Shown: positions 1 to 7,993 of the stretch, piece by piece
Layout: each line of letters starts with the position of its first letter
Numbering within the stretch: position 1 is the stretch's first letter
From: Candidatus Zixiibacteriota bacterium
Lineage (GTDB): Bacteria; Zixibacteria; MSB-5A5; RBG-16-43-9
NCBI GenBank assembly: GCA_030692925.1
Contig: JAUYBY010000056.1
Coordinates: forward strand, 1 to 38,481
DNA length: 38,481 nt
Direction: 5' to 3'
Position numbers and translations under genes: made by a program
Notes under the pieces: model-generated
Told to the model about the DNA's origin: nothing
The model's input: only the letters and a program-made list of their open reading frames with translations
The model's database searches: none

Positions 1-2
1 TT

Positions 3-77
3 TGTAGCGGAAGGCTTTAGTGTATTATCAAGTAGCATAGGTTACAGATCAATCAACTGACACAGGTTGGGGGAAAC
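3..77. mobile_element. Remnant copy of an IS481-like element end
   Basis: Begins TGTAGCGGAAGGCTTTAGTG and continues through a TATTATCAAG block and an ATCAACTGACA block. The same order of blocks occurs at 38330-38405, just upstream of an IS481-like transposase start, with only scattered mismatches. No transposase follows here, so this is a solo end or a decayed copy. A small CAGGTT/AACCTG hairpin (63-80) closes it. The homology is seen directly; the IS assignment is inferred. Confidence 0.6.
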
Positions 78-119
78 CTGGGTCTACCTGACTACATTTT
101 TTCTTAGTCAGGAGTAGGA

Positions 120-147
120 GTAGGTCGGGTTGCGCAAGCTACCCGAC
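120..147 (-). repeat. GTCGGGT-type palindromic repeat (half element)
   Basis: GTAG followed by GTCGGGT, a short loop, and ACCCGAC. It is the inverse orientation of the repeats at 340-387, 6534-6581, 20772-20799 and 21924-21951, and matches the left half of 35986-36053. Together with neighbouring hairpins at 87-112 (CCTGACTA/TAGTCAGG) and 158-175 (CTGTCAT/ATGACAG) it fills the 1-340 stretch, in which no gene is seen. Confidence 0.75.
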
Positions 148-179
148 TGAGTTTGTCTGTCATCTACAATGACAGGTAG

Positions 180-207
180 TGGAAGGCTTCGGCCTTCCAT
201 TTTTTTT
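180..207 (+). terminator. UUCG-tetraloop terminator-like hairpin
   Basis: GGAAGGC-TTCG-GCCTTCC is a perfect stem extended by a T/A pair and followed by eight T residues, which fits a rho-independent terminator. The stem is also one half of the TGTAGCGGAAGGCTT repeat family found elsewhere in the window, so a repeat element appears to be serving as a terminator. Confidence 0.7.
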
Positions 208-339
208 CTCTGGAAAACCTGGAGCCTTTATAAAAATCTCTCATCCTTCGTAAATTCCAAGACTCTAAAACAACTTGACTTTTAAAGGTGGAGCAGATAA
301 AATTGAGAAAGAAGATAATTCCTTAACTGCGACTTCAAA

Positions 340-387
340 GTAGTCCGACAGATCAGAGTGTCGGGTGGCTCGTGGAACCCGACCTAC
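340..387 (+). repeat. 48-bp GTAG...CTAC palindromic element
   Basis: Starts GTAGTCCGAC, contains the GTCGGGT/ACCCGAC hairpin and ends GACCTAC. It has the same length and architecture as 6534-6581. It ends 16 bases before the ribosome binding site of the next gene. An in-frame ATG at 372 lies inside the element and is therefore unlikely to be the native start. Confidence 0.75.
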
Positions 388-419
388 TCTTCTCAAATTT
401 TAAAAGGAGGCAAGACAGA

Positions 420-824
420 GTGGAAAAATCTAAAATCAAACAAGAGGTCTGGAAGACGATTCAGGCGCTGAATCGAGCCTGGGCTATTGAAGGAAATCCG
501 GATAAACTCAAAGATTATTTTCATAAGGATATGGTAGCAATTACTCCAACTGACCGTAACCGTGTTGAAGGAAGGGATGCTTGCGTCGCAGGCTGGAAGA
601 AATTTGTTGAGACTGCAAAAATCCATTACTGGAAAGAGAATGACCCTAAAATTCAGATATATGGGAACGGAAAGTTTGCTGTAGTAACCTACTACTGGGA
701 TATCTCCTATGAAATGGGTGGAAAGTCTATAAAAACTGCTGGAAGGGATATGTTCGCCTTGGTAAAAGAGAAAGGAAAATGGTGGGTAGTGGCGGACCAA
801 TTTTCTACATTCCCAAACCAATAA
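420..824 (+). CDS. SnoaL/NTF2-like (DUF4440-type) small protein
   Basis: A 135-residue protein with the pattern of the NTF2-like/SnoaL superfamily: an N-terminal helix (KQEVWKTIQALNRAWAIEGN), a KDYFHKDMVAITP segment typical of the cone opening, a central helix, then beta strands containing FAVVTYYWDISY and a closing WWVVADQFSTF. Proteins of this kind are small alpha/beta barrels used as enzymes, binding modules or chaperone-like domains, so a specific reaction cannot be assigned. The GTG at 420 is preferred because AAAGGAGG lies nine bases upstream; the longer reading from an ATG at 372 starts inside a palindromic repeat. It lies 73 bases upstream of the rubrerythrin gene on the same strand and may be co-transcribed with it. 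No signal peptide is visible. Confidence 0.8.
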   Translation: MEKSKIKQEVWKTIQALNRAWAIEGNPDKLKDYFHKDMVAITPTDRNRVEGRDACVAGWKKFVETAKIHYWKENDPKIQIYGNGKFAVVTYYWDISYEMGGKSIKTAGRDMFALVKEKGKWWVVADQFSTFPNQ

Positions 825-897
825 TAAAAAAGCTATTTAATCCACGAGTTAATGTTATAAAAGACGTATATATTACTAAACAAAAAAGGAGGAGTTT

Positions 898-1482
898 ATG
901 AAAAACACAATTGAGAATCTCACCAAAGCTTTCATCGGGGAAAGTCAGGCAAGAAACAGGTACACTTTTTATTCCAAAGTAGCCAGGAATGAGGGATTTG
1001 AGCAGATAGCTGAGATTTTTCTTATGACTGCGGATAACGAAAAAGAACATGCGAAATGGTTCTTCAATATGCTTCAGGATTTAAAGAACAGTAGCCAGGA
1101 AAAATTAGATGAGATAAAAGTCGAGGCAGCTGCCCCGACCATTTTAGGGACCACTGCTGAGAATCTGACAGCCGCAATCGCTGGAGAGCATTACGAAAAC
1201 AGCACGATGTATCCCGAATTTGCTGAGATTGCCCAGAAAGAAGGTCTGCCTGAGGTAGCCCGAAGAATCAGGTCGATCTCCAGGGCAGAAGAGCATCACG
1301 AGGAAAGATACAGAAAACTTTTGAAAGAGGTAGAGGCTGGAACGGTTTTCAAAAAACCGGATAAGGTCTACTGGGTATGCCGGGAATGCGGGTTTGTTTC
1401 CTTCGGCACGGAGCCGCCCCTGAAATGCCCCTCTTGCGACCACGCCAGAAGCTTCTACCAGGTGAAGTGTGAAGAGTATTAA
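898..1482 (+). CDS. rbr: Rubrerythrin
   Basis: A 194-residue protein with a ferritin-like four-helix diiron domain followed by a rubredoxin-like FeS4 domain. Visible ligands are E15 (GESQARNRY), E48-x-x-H51, E97 and E131-x-x-H134 for the diiron site, and C161/C164 plus C177/C180 for the rubredoxin-type iron. Rubrerythrins are cytoplasmic NAD(P)H-linked peroxidases of anaerobes and microaerophiles that reduce hydrogen peroxide, with electrons passed through rubredoxin; a rubredoxin gene lies at 36071. Length and domain order match the classical family. A strong AAGGAGG precedes the ATG, and a hairpin terminator follows at 1540. It probably protects against peroxide. Confidence 0.95.
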   Translation: MKNTIENLTKAFIGESQARNRYTFYSKVARNEGFEQIAEIFLMTADNEKEHAKWFFNMLQDLKNSSQEKLDEIKVEAAAPTILGTTAENLTAAIAGEHYENSTMYPEFAEIAQKEGLPEVARRIRSISRAEEHHEERYRKLLKEVEAGTVFKKPDKVYWVCRECGFVSFGTEPPLKCPSCDHARSFYQVKCEEY

Positions 1483-1495
1483 GAAGTTCTTATTC

Positions 1496-1521
1496 TGTAG
1501 CGGAAGGCTTCAGCCTTCCAT
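1496..1521 (+). repeat. TGTAGCGGAAGGCTT half element
   Basis: TGTAGCGGAAGGCTT followed by the inverted CAGCCTTCCA. It is the left hairpin of the larger elements at 20656, 21844 and 22294, and its first 15 bases match the IS481-like end at position 3. Confidence 0.75.
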
Positions 1522-1539
1522 TGTCTTGAACTCGGTAAC

Positions 1540-1570
1540 CCCACCTTGCCTCAAGGTGGGATTTTTTATT
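1540..1570 (+). terminator. Rho-independent terminator of the rubrerythrin gene
   Basis: CCCACCTTG-CCT-CAAGGTGGG forms a nine-pair stem with a three-base loop, followed by ATTTTTTATT. It lies 58 bases after the rubrerythrin stop codon and would also separate it from the opposing RDD gene. Confidence 0.85.
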
Positions 1571-1626
1571 ACTTTATCATCAAAAGGTGCGGGAAATCCA
1601 ATTCCCGCACCAACAAATCCTCGTAG

Positions 1627-2358
1627 TTAATCATCTTGATAATGCCCCCAATTTATTTTACAACCACAGCTTGAGCAATAGCTCTCTCCTTTTCGGAGAT
1701 TATTACCACATTCTGTACACTTGAAGCCACTCTCCTCTTTCCCCTTCCCCTCAAGCAACCTCCTTATGTATCTTACTAGTCCATCTCCCACTTTACGTAA
1801 GTTTTGATAGACCTGATAGAAAGCAACTTGGCTTTTAGGTGCGAGCTTGTTGTATTCTAGTTTTATCCGTTCTATTTCTTGTTCTTCTGGCTGGATTTGC
1901 GAGTAATCCCGTGCCGTAAGGGGCCCTGACTTTGTTGAAACAACGATTGAGCCGATAATAAAGTCGTGTATTCCTCTTCTATGCCTAGATAGCAGTAAAA
2001 CAATTAGATTTATTAATCCTAACCACGGCATAAGGAAAAATTTGATTATCTCTCTTATGACAAACCGCGCTAGACCAAGCTCAAAACCGACACCAGCTAC
2101 AAAGCTTGAATAAGGAATAACCCTTAGCCCGAGTATTTTCTTTCCTATTGTCATCCCATTATACGCCAGAGGAATTAAGACAAAGTTGATTATCATCCAG
2201 ATACCAACAATGACGCCGATTATCTCCTGTAACTCTCCAGCTCTCGTTAAGCCACCCCAAAGAATAAGCGGACCATAATCTACCAAAAGCGCTACAAACC
2301 TATCCCAAAAAGCACCAATCTGATATCTTACGATTAGGTTATCTTTCTGTCCTTCCAA
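1627..2358 (-). CDS. RDD family membrane protein with C-terminal zinc ribbon
   Basis: A 243-residue inner-membrane protein. The N-terminal 140 residues carry the RDD pattern: FWDRFVALLVDYG in the first membrane segment, then further hydrophobic segments with YNGMTIGKKILGLRV and RHRRGIHDFIIGSIVV. A soluble linker of about 65 residues leads to a C-terminal zinc ribbon with two CxxC pairs (CTECG and CSSCGC). RDD proteins are poorly characterised; some act in ion transport. The start is a TTG with AGGAGGG six bases upstream. The gene begins 15 bases after miaB ends and is probably in the same transcript. Pairing RDD with a zinc ribbon is plausible for FCB-group bacteria, but the role of this protein is unknown. 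Confidence 0.85.
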   Translation of the reverse strand: MEGQKDNLIVRYQIGAFWDRFVALLVDYGPLILWGGLTRAGELQEIIGVIVGIWMIINFVLIPLAYNGMTIGKKILGLRVIPYSSFVAGVGFELGLARFVIREIIKFFLMPWLGLINLIVLLLSRHRRGIHDFIIGSIVVSTKSGPLTARDYSQIQPEEQEIERIKLEYNKLAPKSQVAFYQVYQNLRKVGDGLVRYIRRLLEGKGKEESGFKCTECGNNLRKGESYCSSCGCKINWGHYQDD

Positions 2359-2373
2359 AGTTTCCCTCCTGTT

Positions 2374-3690
2374 CTACCGTTTTTTGATTATCTCCCCAAA
2401 AAGCGTAAAACTATCCGTATCTGCGATTTTAATCTTTACAATCTCCCCTAAAAGATTTTCATCTTTCTCCCCTTTTGGTATTATCACAGTTTTATTACTT
2501 CTTCCCTTCCCTTTCCAGCTTGATTTATCCCTTTTGCTTTTGCCATCAATCAGGACCTCTTCAGTTTTTCCGATCAGGGATTTATTCTTCTTTTGAGCAA
2601 TCTTTTTCTGCAATTCAATTAACATCTGAAGCCTCTCTAATTTCACCTCATTTGGAACATCATCCTTTAAGAGGAAAGCTGTTGTTCCTTCTCTGGGAGA
2701 ATATTTGAACATAAAGGCAGAATCAAATTCAATCCTTTGCACCATCTCCAGGGTTTTTTGAAAATCCTCTTCCTTTTCCCCTGGGAAACCCACGATCAGA
2801 TCAGTAGTCAAGCTCAGGTTATCGACTTTACCTCTCACTGAATCCATCAGACGCAGATAATCTGAAGAATTATATTTCCGATTCATCTTTTCCAGAATCT
2901 TGTCTGAGCCGGATTGCAAAGGGAGATGAAGATGCTCACATACTTTTTCTAATTCTGACATTGCTTCGATTAACTTTAGAGAAAGGTCTTTCGGATGAGA
3001 GGTCATAAATCTTATTCTCTGAATATCGGTTTTGCTCACCTCCTTGAGAAGCTCAGCAAAATCGCATCCATTATCCTTATAAGAATTCACATTCTGCCCG
3101 ATCAGGGCAACCTCTTTACACCCATATTCAGTTAGGCATTGAACCTCCTTGATGATCTCCGATAATTTTCTATTCTTCTCCGAGCCACGGACATAAGGCA
3201 CAATACAATAGGAGCAGAAATTCTCACACCCTCTGGAAATTGCTACGAATGAAGAGAATTTGTTTTTTCTTTGTGGCAGAGAATCAATCTTCTGCAACTC
3301 AGAAAAAGACAAAGCCACAGTCGGACTTTTCCCTTTTTTCTCCAGATAATCCGGAAGTTTAAATAGCTCCTCAGTCCCCAAGACGAGATCCAGAGTCGGA
3401 ACTTCTTTCAGGAATCTTTCTCCCAATCTTTGAGCCATACATCCGATAACAGCCAATTTGACTTCAGGGTTTTCCAGCTTATGTCTGGAAAGCTCATTTA
3501 ACCTGCCAATGGCTCTTACCTCAGCATGCTCCCTCACTGAGCAGGTATTGACAATGATCAGATTGGCGTCTTCTGGTTTGCTGGTTGCTGAATACCCTTT
3601 TTGTGAGAGGATACCCTTCAGAACCTCAGAATCGTAAACATTCATCTGACAGCCGAAGGTGATTATGTGAAATTTGTTGTTCATTGACAT
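2374..3690 (-). CDS. miaB: tRNA-2-methylthio-N6-dimethylallyladenosine synthase MiaB
   Basis: A 438-residue radical SAM methylthiotransferase, the usual length for MiaB. The N-terminal UPF0004 domain shows the three cysteines for the auxiliary cluster: C14 (FGCQMN), C50 (NTCSVR) and C84 (GCMAQR). The radical SAM motif is C155-x3-C159-x2-C162, followed by IVPYVRG. A C-terminal TRAM-like region (about 375-438) binds tRNA. MiaB adds a methylthio group at C2 of i6A37 in tRNAs reading UNN codons. The RGxE and IVPYVRG sequence context favours MiaB over the related MtaB and RimO. The ribosome binding site is weak. The RDD gene follows 15 bases downstream. Confidence 0.93.
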   Translation of the reverse strand: MSMNNKFHIITFGCQMNVYDSEVLKGILSQKGYSATSKPEDANLIIVNTCSVREHAEVRAIGRLNELSRHKLENPEVKLAVIGCMAQRLGERFLKEVPTLDLVLGTEELFKLPDYLEKKGKSPTVALSFSELQKIDSLPQRKNKFSSFVAISRGCENFCSYCIVPYVRGSEKNRKLSEIIKEVQCLTEYGCKEVALIGQNVNSYKDNGCDFAELLKEVSKTDIQRIRFMTSHPKDLSLKLIEAMSELEKVCEHLHLPLQSGSDKILEKMNRKYNSSDYLRLMDSVRGKVDNLSLTTDLIVGFPGEKEEDFQKTLEMVQRIEFDSAFMFKYSPREGTTAFLLKDDVPNEVKLERLQMLIELQKKIAQKKNKSLIGKTEEVLIDGKSKRDKSSWKGKGRSNKTVIIPKGEKDENLLGEIVKIKIADTDSFTLFGEIIKKR

Positions 3691-3699
3691 TTGTGGGGA

Positions 3700-3826
3700 T
3701 TCTTCGCCCTACGGGCTCAGAATGACTGTTTGTCTTTGTCATACTGAGCGTTAGCGAAGTATCTCCTCTGCTCTCGCTGGATGTTATCATCCAGCGGAAA
3801 AATAGGCGGATGATAACATCCGCCAG
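3700..3826. repeat. Tandem palindromic repeats between miaB and the radical SAM gene
   Basis: Two units. First, a GGATTCTTCG...CTCAGAATGAC...CATACTGAGCG...GAAGTATCT stem (about 3700-3762), related to 7880-7942. Second, GCTGGATGTTATCATCCAGC followed by GGCGGATGATAACATCCGCC (3777-3826), which recurs at 31438-31490. No gene is seen in this gap. Confidence 0.75.
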
Positions 3827-3859
3827 AGAGCGAAATATCAAAAGCAGTATATAATCATA

Positions 3860-4969
3860 CTATTCTTGAGTACTTAACAATCTTTTCTCTCTTATCCGCG
3901 CACCTTCACGCTCCAACTCATAATTGTAGATATCAAAACCATGCCTGATGGTGATGTTCTGCCTTCTAACTTTCTTTCTGAAAAGCTTAATCTGCCTGTC
4001 TGTCCACTCAGGATGGATATAATAATCCTTATTTGTCTGCCTGGCTCGAGGGTTGTAGTGTTCAAATGTTTGGTTTAAAGGCCTGTATCTGCAATCAGCT
4101 ATTTGCACTCCCCACCTTTTACATTGTCTGAGTTTCTTTAACATTTCATAATAATCCTGATTATAATTATAAATCATGAAAACATAAATGTCTTTGGCAG
4201 GATATCCAGCCTCAACAAGCATATCAATCTGTTTTTTTATCATTTTTCGCTGGTCATATCTATGGTCCCACGCAATCCTCGGGTTAAGAAATCTGGCCTC
4301 TTTTATTAGTTTTGCCACCTCGGGAGTCAGAAGCCTTCCGTCAATACCGCATTGGCTCTCTGAATAAACAACCCGGCCATTATGTTTTGAATTCTTTAGC
4401 TCCTCTAATATATCTTTTATATAGGGATTAGCTAAGAGGTTATTGTCATAGAATATAACCCGATTACTGCGAATCTCGTCCTTAATGCTCTTTTTATATT
4501 TGAATTCCGGCTCAATTTTCCATGTCCCGCAAAATTTGCAGCGTCTTAAACAGCCTCTCGAAGTATGGACTATCTGATAATCAACATTAACCAAATCATA
4601 AGCCGGCTTAAACTTCTCGGCTTTTTCATCCACACCAATAAAAACCTCATCACAACCAGACTTTTTGCAATGCTCTGGCATTAGCGAGGCATAAATGCCA
4701 CCGACTATGACTCTTGCTTTGGGGTAATTTTCTTTATAGAATTTTGCGCTTTCCCATACATAGTTAGACCAATAGGTAAAAAGCGAGGTTATCTTGACCT
4801 GATTAGGATAGAAATCAGGAAACTGTTGGTTGCCTCTAACTAATTTAATCTCGTCCCCTCTTTCCCTGTGAAAACTTGCAAGCTTCAAGAGCCCCACAGG
4901 CAAGAAATCCCGATGATTTTTGCTCTTAGGGGGAATTGGAAAGCTTGGTTCAACTAGCAAAATTCTCAT
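3860..4969 (-). CDS. Radical SAM protein with B12-binding-like N-terminus, partner of the ParB-HEPN gene
   Basis: A 369-residue protein. Residues 1-115 resemble the Rossmann-like region that precedes the radical SAM core in B12-type family members (MRILLVEPSF start; ARVIVGGIYASLMPEH near 86-100). The cobalamin-ligating DxHxxG motif is absent, so cofactor binding is doubtful. The radical SAM motif is C140-x3-C144-x2-C147 in HTSRGCLRRCKFCGTW. The rest has the features of a partial TIM barrel, ending in a basic, arginine-rich tail. The substrate cannot be named. The start codon overlaps the stop of the upstream ParB-like gene by four bases (ATGA), which indicates translational coupling. Both genes look more AT-rich than their neighbours, as expected for acquired DNA; composition was judged by eye. 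Confidence 0.82.
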   Translation of the reverse strand: MRILLVEPSFPIPPKSKNHRDFLPVGLLKLASFHRERGDEIKLVRGNQQFPDFYPNQVKITSLFTYWSNYVWESAKFYKENYPKARVIVGGIYASLMPEHCKKSGCDEVFIGVDEKAEKFKPAYDLVNVDYQIVHTSRGCLRRCKFCGTWKIEPEFKYKKSIKDEIRSNRVIFYDNNLLANPYIKDILEELKNSKHNGRVVYSESQCGIDGRLLTPEVAKLIKEARFLNPRIAWDHRYDQRKMIKKQIDMLVEAGYPAKDIYVFMIYNYNQDYYEMLKKLRQCKRWGVQIADCRYRPLNQTFEHYNPRARQTNKDYYIHPEWTDRQIKLFRKKVRRQNITIRHGFDIYNYELEREGARIREKRLLSTQE

Positions 4970-6405
4970 GTTAATTTTGAATTAGCAAAAAACAGCCTAA
5001 AAATATTATCATAAATTGTTATCACCTCATTTGGATTCAATTTTACATCAGTGGGATGCGCGCAATCACATCTTGTGTTATAGGCAGTTTTTAATTTATT
5101 GAGTTCGGTTTTTGATATTATTTTTTTATACAGCATATAATAAAGCAATTGCCAGTCCTTACCATCTCGTAAATCATCCGCAGAGCTAATATTTAATTTA
5201 TAATTCCCTCCAAGATGCTTATACGGGTCCTTTTTTAATTGTGACATAGCTCTAGAAACAGTATTAAAATCTACAACATTCTTTGCTATATGATTAATTA
5301 CTTTGCTTATGCCCGCAGCCCAAATCATCACTGAAGCAGCTTTGAGACAATTATTCTCTAAGCAATATATCCCTTCAGCAATATATTCGTTTTCCTCTTG
5401 GGTTAATTTCTTTCCTATGCTTTCGTAATTCTTTCTTACCTTTTTTAAGGTATTTTCTTCCTTAGCCGTCAGATTTATCTTTTTGAAAGTGCTTGCATTA
5501 CTTTTATTATCTTTTTGTGATTTTCGTTTTCTGCCTTTTTGGGCTTTAGCTGCGTCAGATTCTTTTTTCTTTGCCCCGGGGTACAGCTTTTCCCAATCAG
5601 AATATGTGTCCTTGATATTTTTTGACTTGTTTGTCAAGAAGGTATCCAGCAAAGATTCTACCTGTTCTTTATTCTTGGTGTCAGCAAATACATTCTTGAA
5701 TTCATCCATTAAATAACGCGTGCCAACAAGAAAACCATTTTCAACTTTCTCTATAAGAATTATTCTCAAATTATCCTCCCCATACTTGGCAAACAAGGAA
5801 GGGAACTCTCTTTTTAATGGATTGATAAAGCTTGCTTCATTCTGAATTAAATGGCTCATGTCAATCTGACCAGAAATTACTTTTTCAATCACTTTATCAT
5901 CATATTTTATGAGCTTTAAAAGGTCGGATATTTGAGGATCGGTATGTGCAGTTATTTCTTTTAATTGCTTTATAATTTCTTTCTCCGTTAGTGTTGAATT
6001 ATTCTGTTTCAAATCCGCAATTATCGTTTTAATGGATTTTGTTTCAGCAGCCTTATCCCAATTTTTCCGCAACATGTGTACTTGATAGGCTAGAATTCTT
6101 CCATCAGCATCATCTTTTGCTATTAATACGGGCACAGTGCCATCTCCGTATTTATCTGCTTCAGAAACTTTCGTTGCAGCCCTTAATCTTCTTTCTCCAT
6201 CGATAAGGATAAAATACTCATTTTTAGAAGGGTCTTTTTTGACTATAAGGGGCTCTAAAATACCATGAAATTTAATTGATGATACTAACTTGTGGAACTC
6301 TGGATCAGTTATTATTTGATGTTCTTTCTCCCCCCGAGGATTATTAACATCAAATGAAATCTTGCTCAATTGGACGTACTTAATGTCCTTCTCTAACGAT
6401 TTCAT
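4966..6405 (-). CDS. ParB/sulfiredoxin-like domain fused to a HEPN-like domain
   Basis: A 479-residue protein. Residues 8-110 form a ParB N-terminal-like domain: VQLSKISFDVNNPRGE, then GILEPLIV (48-55), then the DGERRLRAA box (69-77), the nucleotide-binding motif of ParB CTPases and Srx-like nucleases. Residues 115-275 are helical, and 279-305 form a lysine-rich linker. Residues 310-479 are helical and include R445-x4-H450 (TRCDCAH), which fits the Rx4-6H motif of HEPN ribonucleases. No parA lies nearby, so chromosome partition is unlikely. A role in defence, regulation or targeting of the downstream radical SAM enzyme is inferred. GGAGGG precedes the ATG. The HEPN call rests on one motif and the helical pattern. 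Confidence 0.75.
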   Translation of the reverse strand: MKSLEKDIKYVQLSKISFDVNNPRGEKEHQIITDPEFHKLVSSIKFHGILEPLIVKKDPSKNEYFILIDGERRLRAATKVSEADKYGDGTVPVLIAKDDADGRILAYQVHMLRKNWDKAAETKSIKTIIADLKQNNSTLTEKEIIKQLKEITAHTDPQISDLLKLIKYDDKVIEKVISGQIDMSHLIQNEASFINPLKREFPSLFAKYGEDNLRIILIEKVENGFLVGTRYLMDEFKNVFADTKNKEQVESLLDTFLTNKSKNIKDTYSDWEKLYPGAKKKESDAAKAQKGRKRKSQKDNKSNASTFKKINLTAKEENTLKKVRKNYESIGKKLTQEENEYIAEGIYCLENNCLKAASVMIWAAGISKVINHIAKNVVDFNTVSRAMSQLKKDPYKHLGGNYKLNISSADDLRDGKDWQLLYYMLYKKIISKTELNKLKTAYNTRCDCAHPTDVKLNPNEVITIYDNIFRLFFANSKLT

Positions 6406-6533
6406 AAACCCTCCATACTAATTAAAATAAGGTACTGATATTTATAAAGATTTTATACTTATTCGTCCTCGCCCGGATAAAAGCTTCCAAATCCTCAGGC
6501 TTAATCCTCCACTGCTTTAATTTTGTAGTCCTG

Positions 6534-6581
6534 GTAGCCCGACAAACTCAATCGTCGGGTGGCTTGTGCAACCCGATCTAC
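6534..6581 (-). repeat. 48-bp GTAG...CTAC palindromic element at the dnaJ stop
   Basis: GTAGCCCGAC, a spacer, a GTCGGGT...ACCCGA hairpin, then TCTAC. It has the same length and layout as 340-387. Its last base is the first base of the dnaJ stop codon on the opposite strand, so the element abuts the gene exactly. Confidence 0.75.
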
Positions 6582-7747
6582 TAAAACCCCTGCGTATTCC
6601 TTAACCTCTCAAAAAAATCCTTATCCCCTTTTGGAGGTTTGATTCCGGATTTTTCAGCAAGCTCCTTTAGTAATTTTTTTTCCTCTGAGGAAAGAGAAGA
6701 AGGTATCCAGACCATAACCCTGACTATCTGGTCTCCTTTACCATAAGAATGAAGATGCGGAATCCCTTTGCCCCTTAGCCGGAAAAGCTTGCCAGATTGA
6801 GTCCCGGCAGGTATCTTCAGATTCACTTTACCCTCTAAAGTAGGAGCCTCAACTTCAGTTCCTAATGCCGCCTGGGGAAAGCTTATTGCCAGCTCATAAA
6901 TTAAATCATCCTCGTGCCTGATAAAATATGGATGTTCCTCCTCCTCGATAAAGACTAAAACGTCGCCGGCCGGACCTCCTCTTTTGCCATAATTACCCGC
7001 GCCCCGCAGAGGAATATAATTTCCAGTATTCACTCCTGCTGGCACTTTTACGTTTATGGTGCTTTCACCTCTTACTCTTCCTTCCCCTCCGCAAACTGGA
7101 CAGGCTTTTTCGATCACTTCACCTGAGCCTCCGCAGAGATTGCAGGTAGTAACTATAATCGACTGGCCAAAGAAAGAGCGGGATACTTTTCTCACTTCAC
7201 CTGTGCCGTGGCAGGTAGGACAGGTTCTTTTGGATGTTCCTCTCTCTGCTCCTGTCCCTTCACAGGCAGAACACCTGACCTGCCTTTTCAGTTTGATCGT
7301 TTTCTCCACTCCAGTGGCTATCTCCTCTAAACTTAATTTGAGCTTTATATGTAAATCCTCGCCCTTTGACGGCCCTCGTCTGGCTCTGGTAGCCCTTCTC
7401 TCTCCGAAAATATCAAAATCCTCAAACCCGCCCCCTCCAAAATCCCGCATAAAAGTTCTCAAGGCATCACCTAAATCGAAAGTGCCAAAGTCAAATCCCT
7501 GGAAACCTTCACCTGCGCCGGCACCGACACCCACATGCCCGAACTGGTCGTATTTGCTTTTCTTATCCGGATCCTTCAGCACCTCGTAAGCCTCAGTCGC
7601 CTCTTTGAATTTTTCTTCAGCTTCTTTGTTGCCGGGATTTCTGTCCGGATGATATTGTAGAGCAAGCTTTCTATAGGCTTTCTTTATGTTCTCTTCGGTG
7701 GCATTTTTCTCCACCCCTAAAACCTCGTAATAATCTCTCTTAGCCAT
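6581..7747 (-). CDS. dnaJ: Chaperone protein DnaJ (Hsp40)
   Basis: A 388-residue class I J-protein. It has an N-terminal J domain with HPD at 33-35, a glycine/phenylalanine-rich stretch (about 70-115), and a zinc-finger region with four CxxCxGxG repeats at C159/C162, C176/C179, C202/C205 and C216/C219. The two C-terminal substrate-binding barrels follow ([10 protein letters not shown] and [10 protein letters not shown]), each with its usual signature. DnaJ delivers unfolded clients to DnaK and stimulates its ATPase. All four zinc motifs are intact, so it should be functional. The gene is separated from dnaK by the O-antigen-ligase-like gene and the ACT gene, so it has its own promoter or a read-through transcript. 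No strong Shine-Dalgarno precedes the ATG. Confidence 0.97.
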   Translation of the reverse strand: MAKRDYYEVLGVEKNATEENIKKAYRKLALQYHPDRNPGNKEAEEKFKEATEAYEVLKDPDKKSKYDQFGHVGVGAGAGEGFQGFDFGTFDLGDALRTFMRDFGGGGFEDFDIFGERRATRARRGPSKGEDLHIKLKLSLEEIATGVEKTIKLKRQVRCSACEGTGAERGTSKRTCPTCHGTGEVRKVSRSFFGQSIIVTTCNLCGGSGEVIEKACPVCGGEGRVRGESTINVKVPAGVNTGNYIPLRGAGNYGKRGGPAGDVLVFIEEEEHPYFIRHEDDLIYELAISFPQAALGTEVEAPTLEGKVNLKIPAGTQSGKLFRLRGKGIPHLHSYGKGDQIVRVMVWIPSSLSSEEKKLLKELAEKSGIKPPKGDKDFFERLRNTQGF

Positions 7748-7993
7748 ATTCTTATATCAGATTACGCTGATATCCTTTGAAAACACTAATATATATCTAA
7801 TCTTCAGACTGTCAACTATTAAGCTTCCGAATCTATACGTTAAAGATAAATTGTGTCCAATGGTTTGATGGGTATCATGCTGAGTCCATAGGACGAAGCA
7901 TCTAAAACCAGATTCTTCCCCCCGCAGGGGTCAGAATGACAATACAATGTAAGTGCACGGTACCGCCTTTGGTGGGATGCCCTTACCCTGCTT
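7748..7993. repeat. Intergenic region with 'TTCTTC...CAGAATGAC' repeat
   Basis: No gene is seen. Bases 7880-7942 carry TCATGCTGAGTCC...GACGAAGCATCT, then AGATTCTTCC...CAGAATGAC, which is related to the repeat at 3700-3762. A short hairpin TACCGCC...GGTGGGATG follows near 7960-7980. The dnaJ promoter should lie in the AT-rich first 100 bases, but no convincing -35/-10 pair was found. Confidence 0.55.

Noticed and set aside
372..419. Upstream ATG extension of the NTF2-like gene
   Set aside because: The extra codons lie inside a palindromic repeat, and a strong AAAGGAGG is placed correctly for GTG 420.
3777..3826. CRISPR-like repeats
   Set aside because: There are only two palindromic units, no regular spacers and no cas genes; it is an interspersed repeat shared with 31438.
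4966..6405. Chromosome-partition ParB
   Set aside because: There is no parA partner, no parS site was seen, and the C-terminal half is unlike ParB; the fusion and the coupled radical SAM gene suggest another role.
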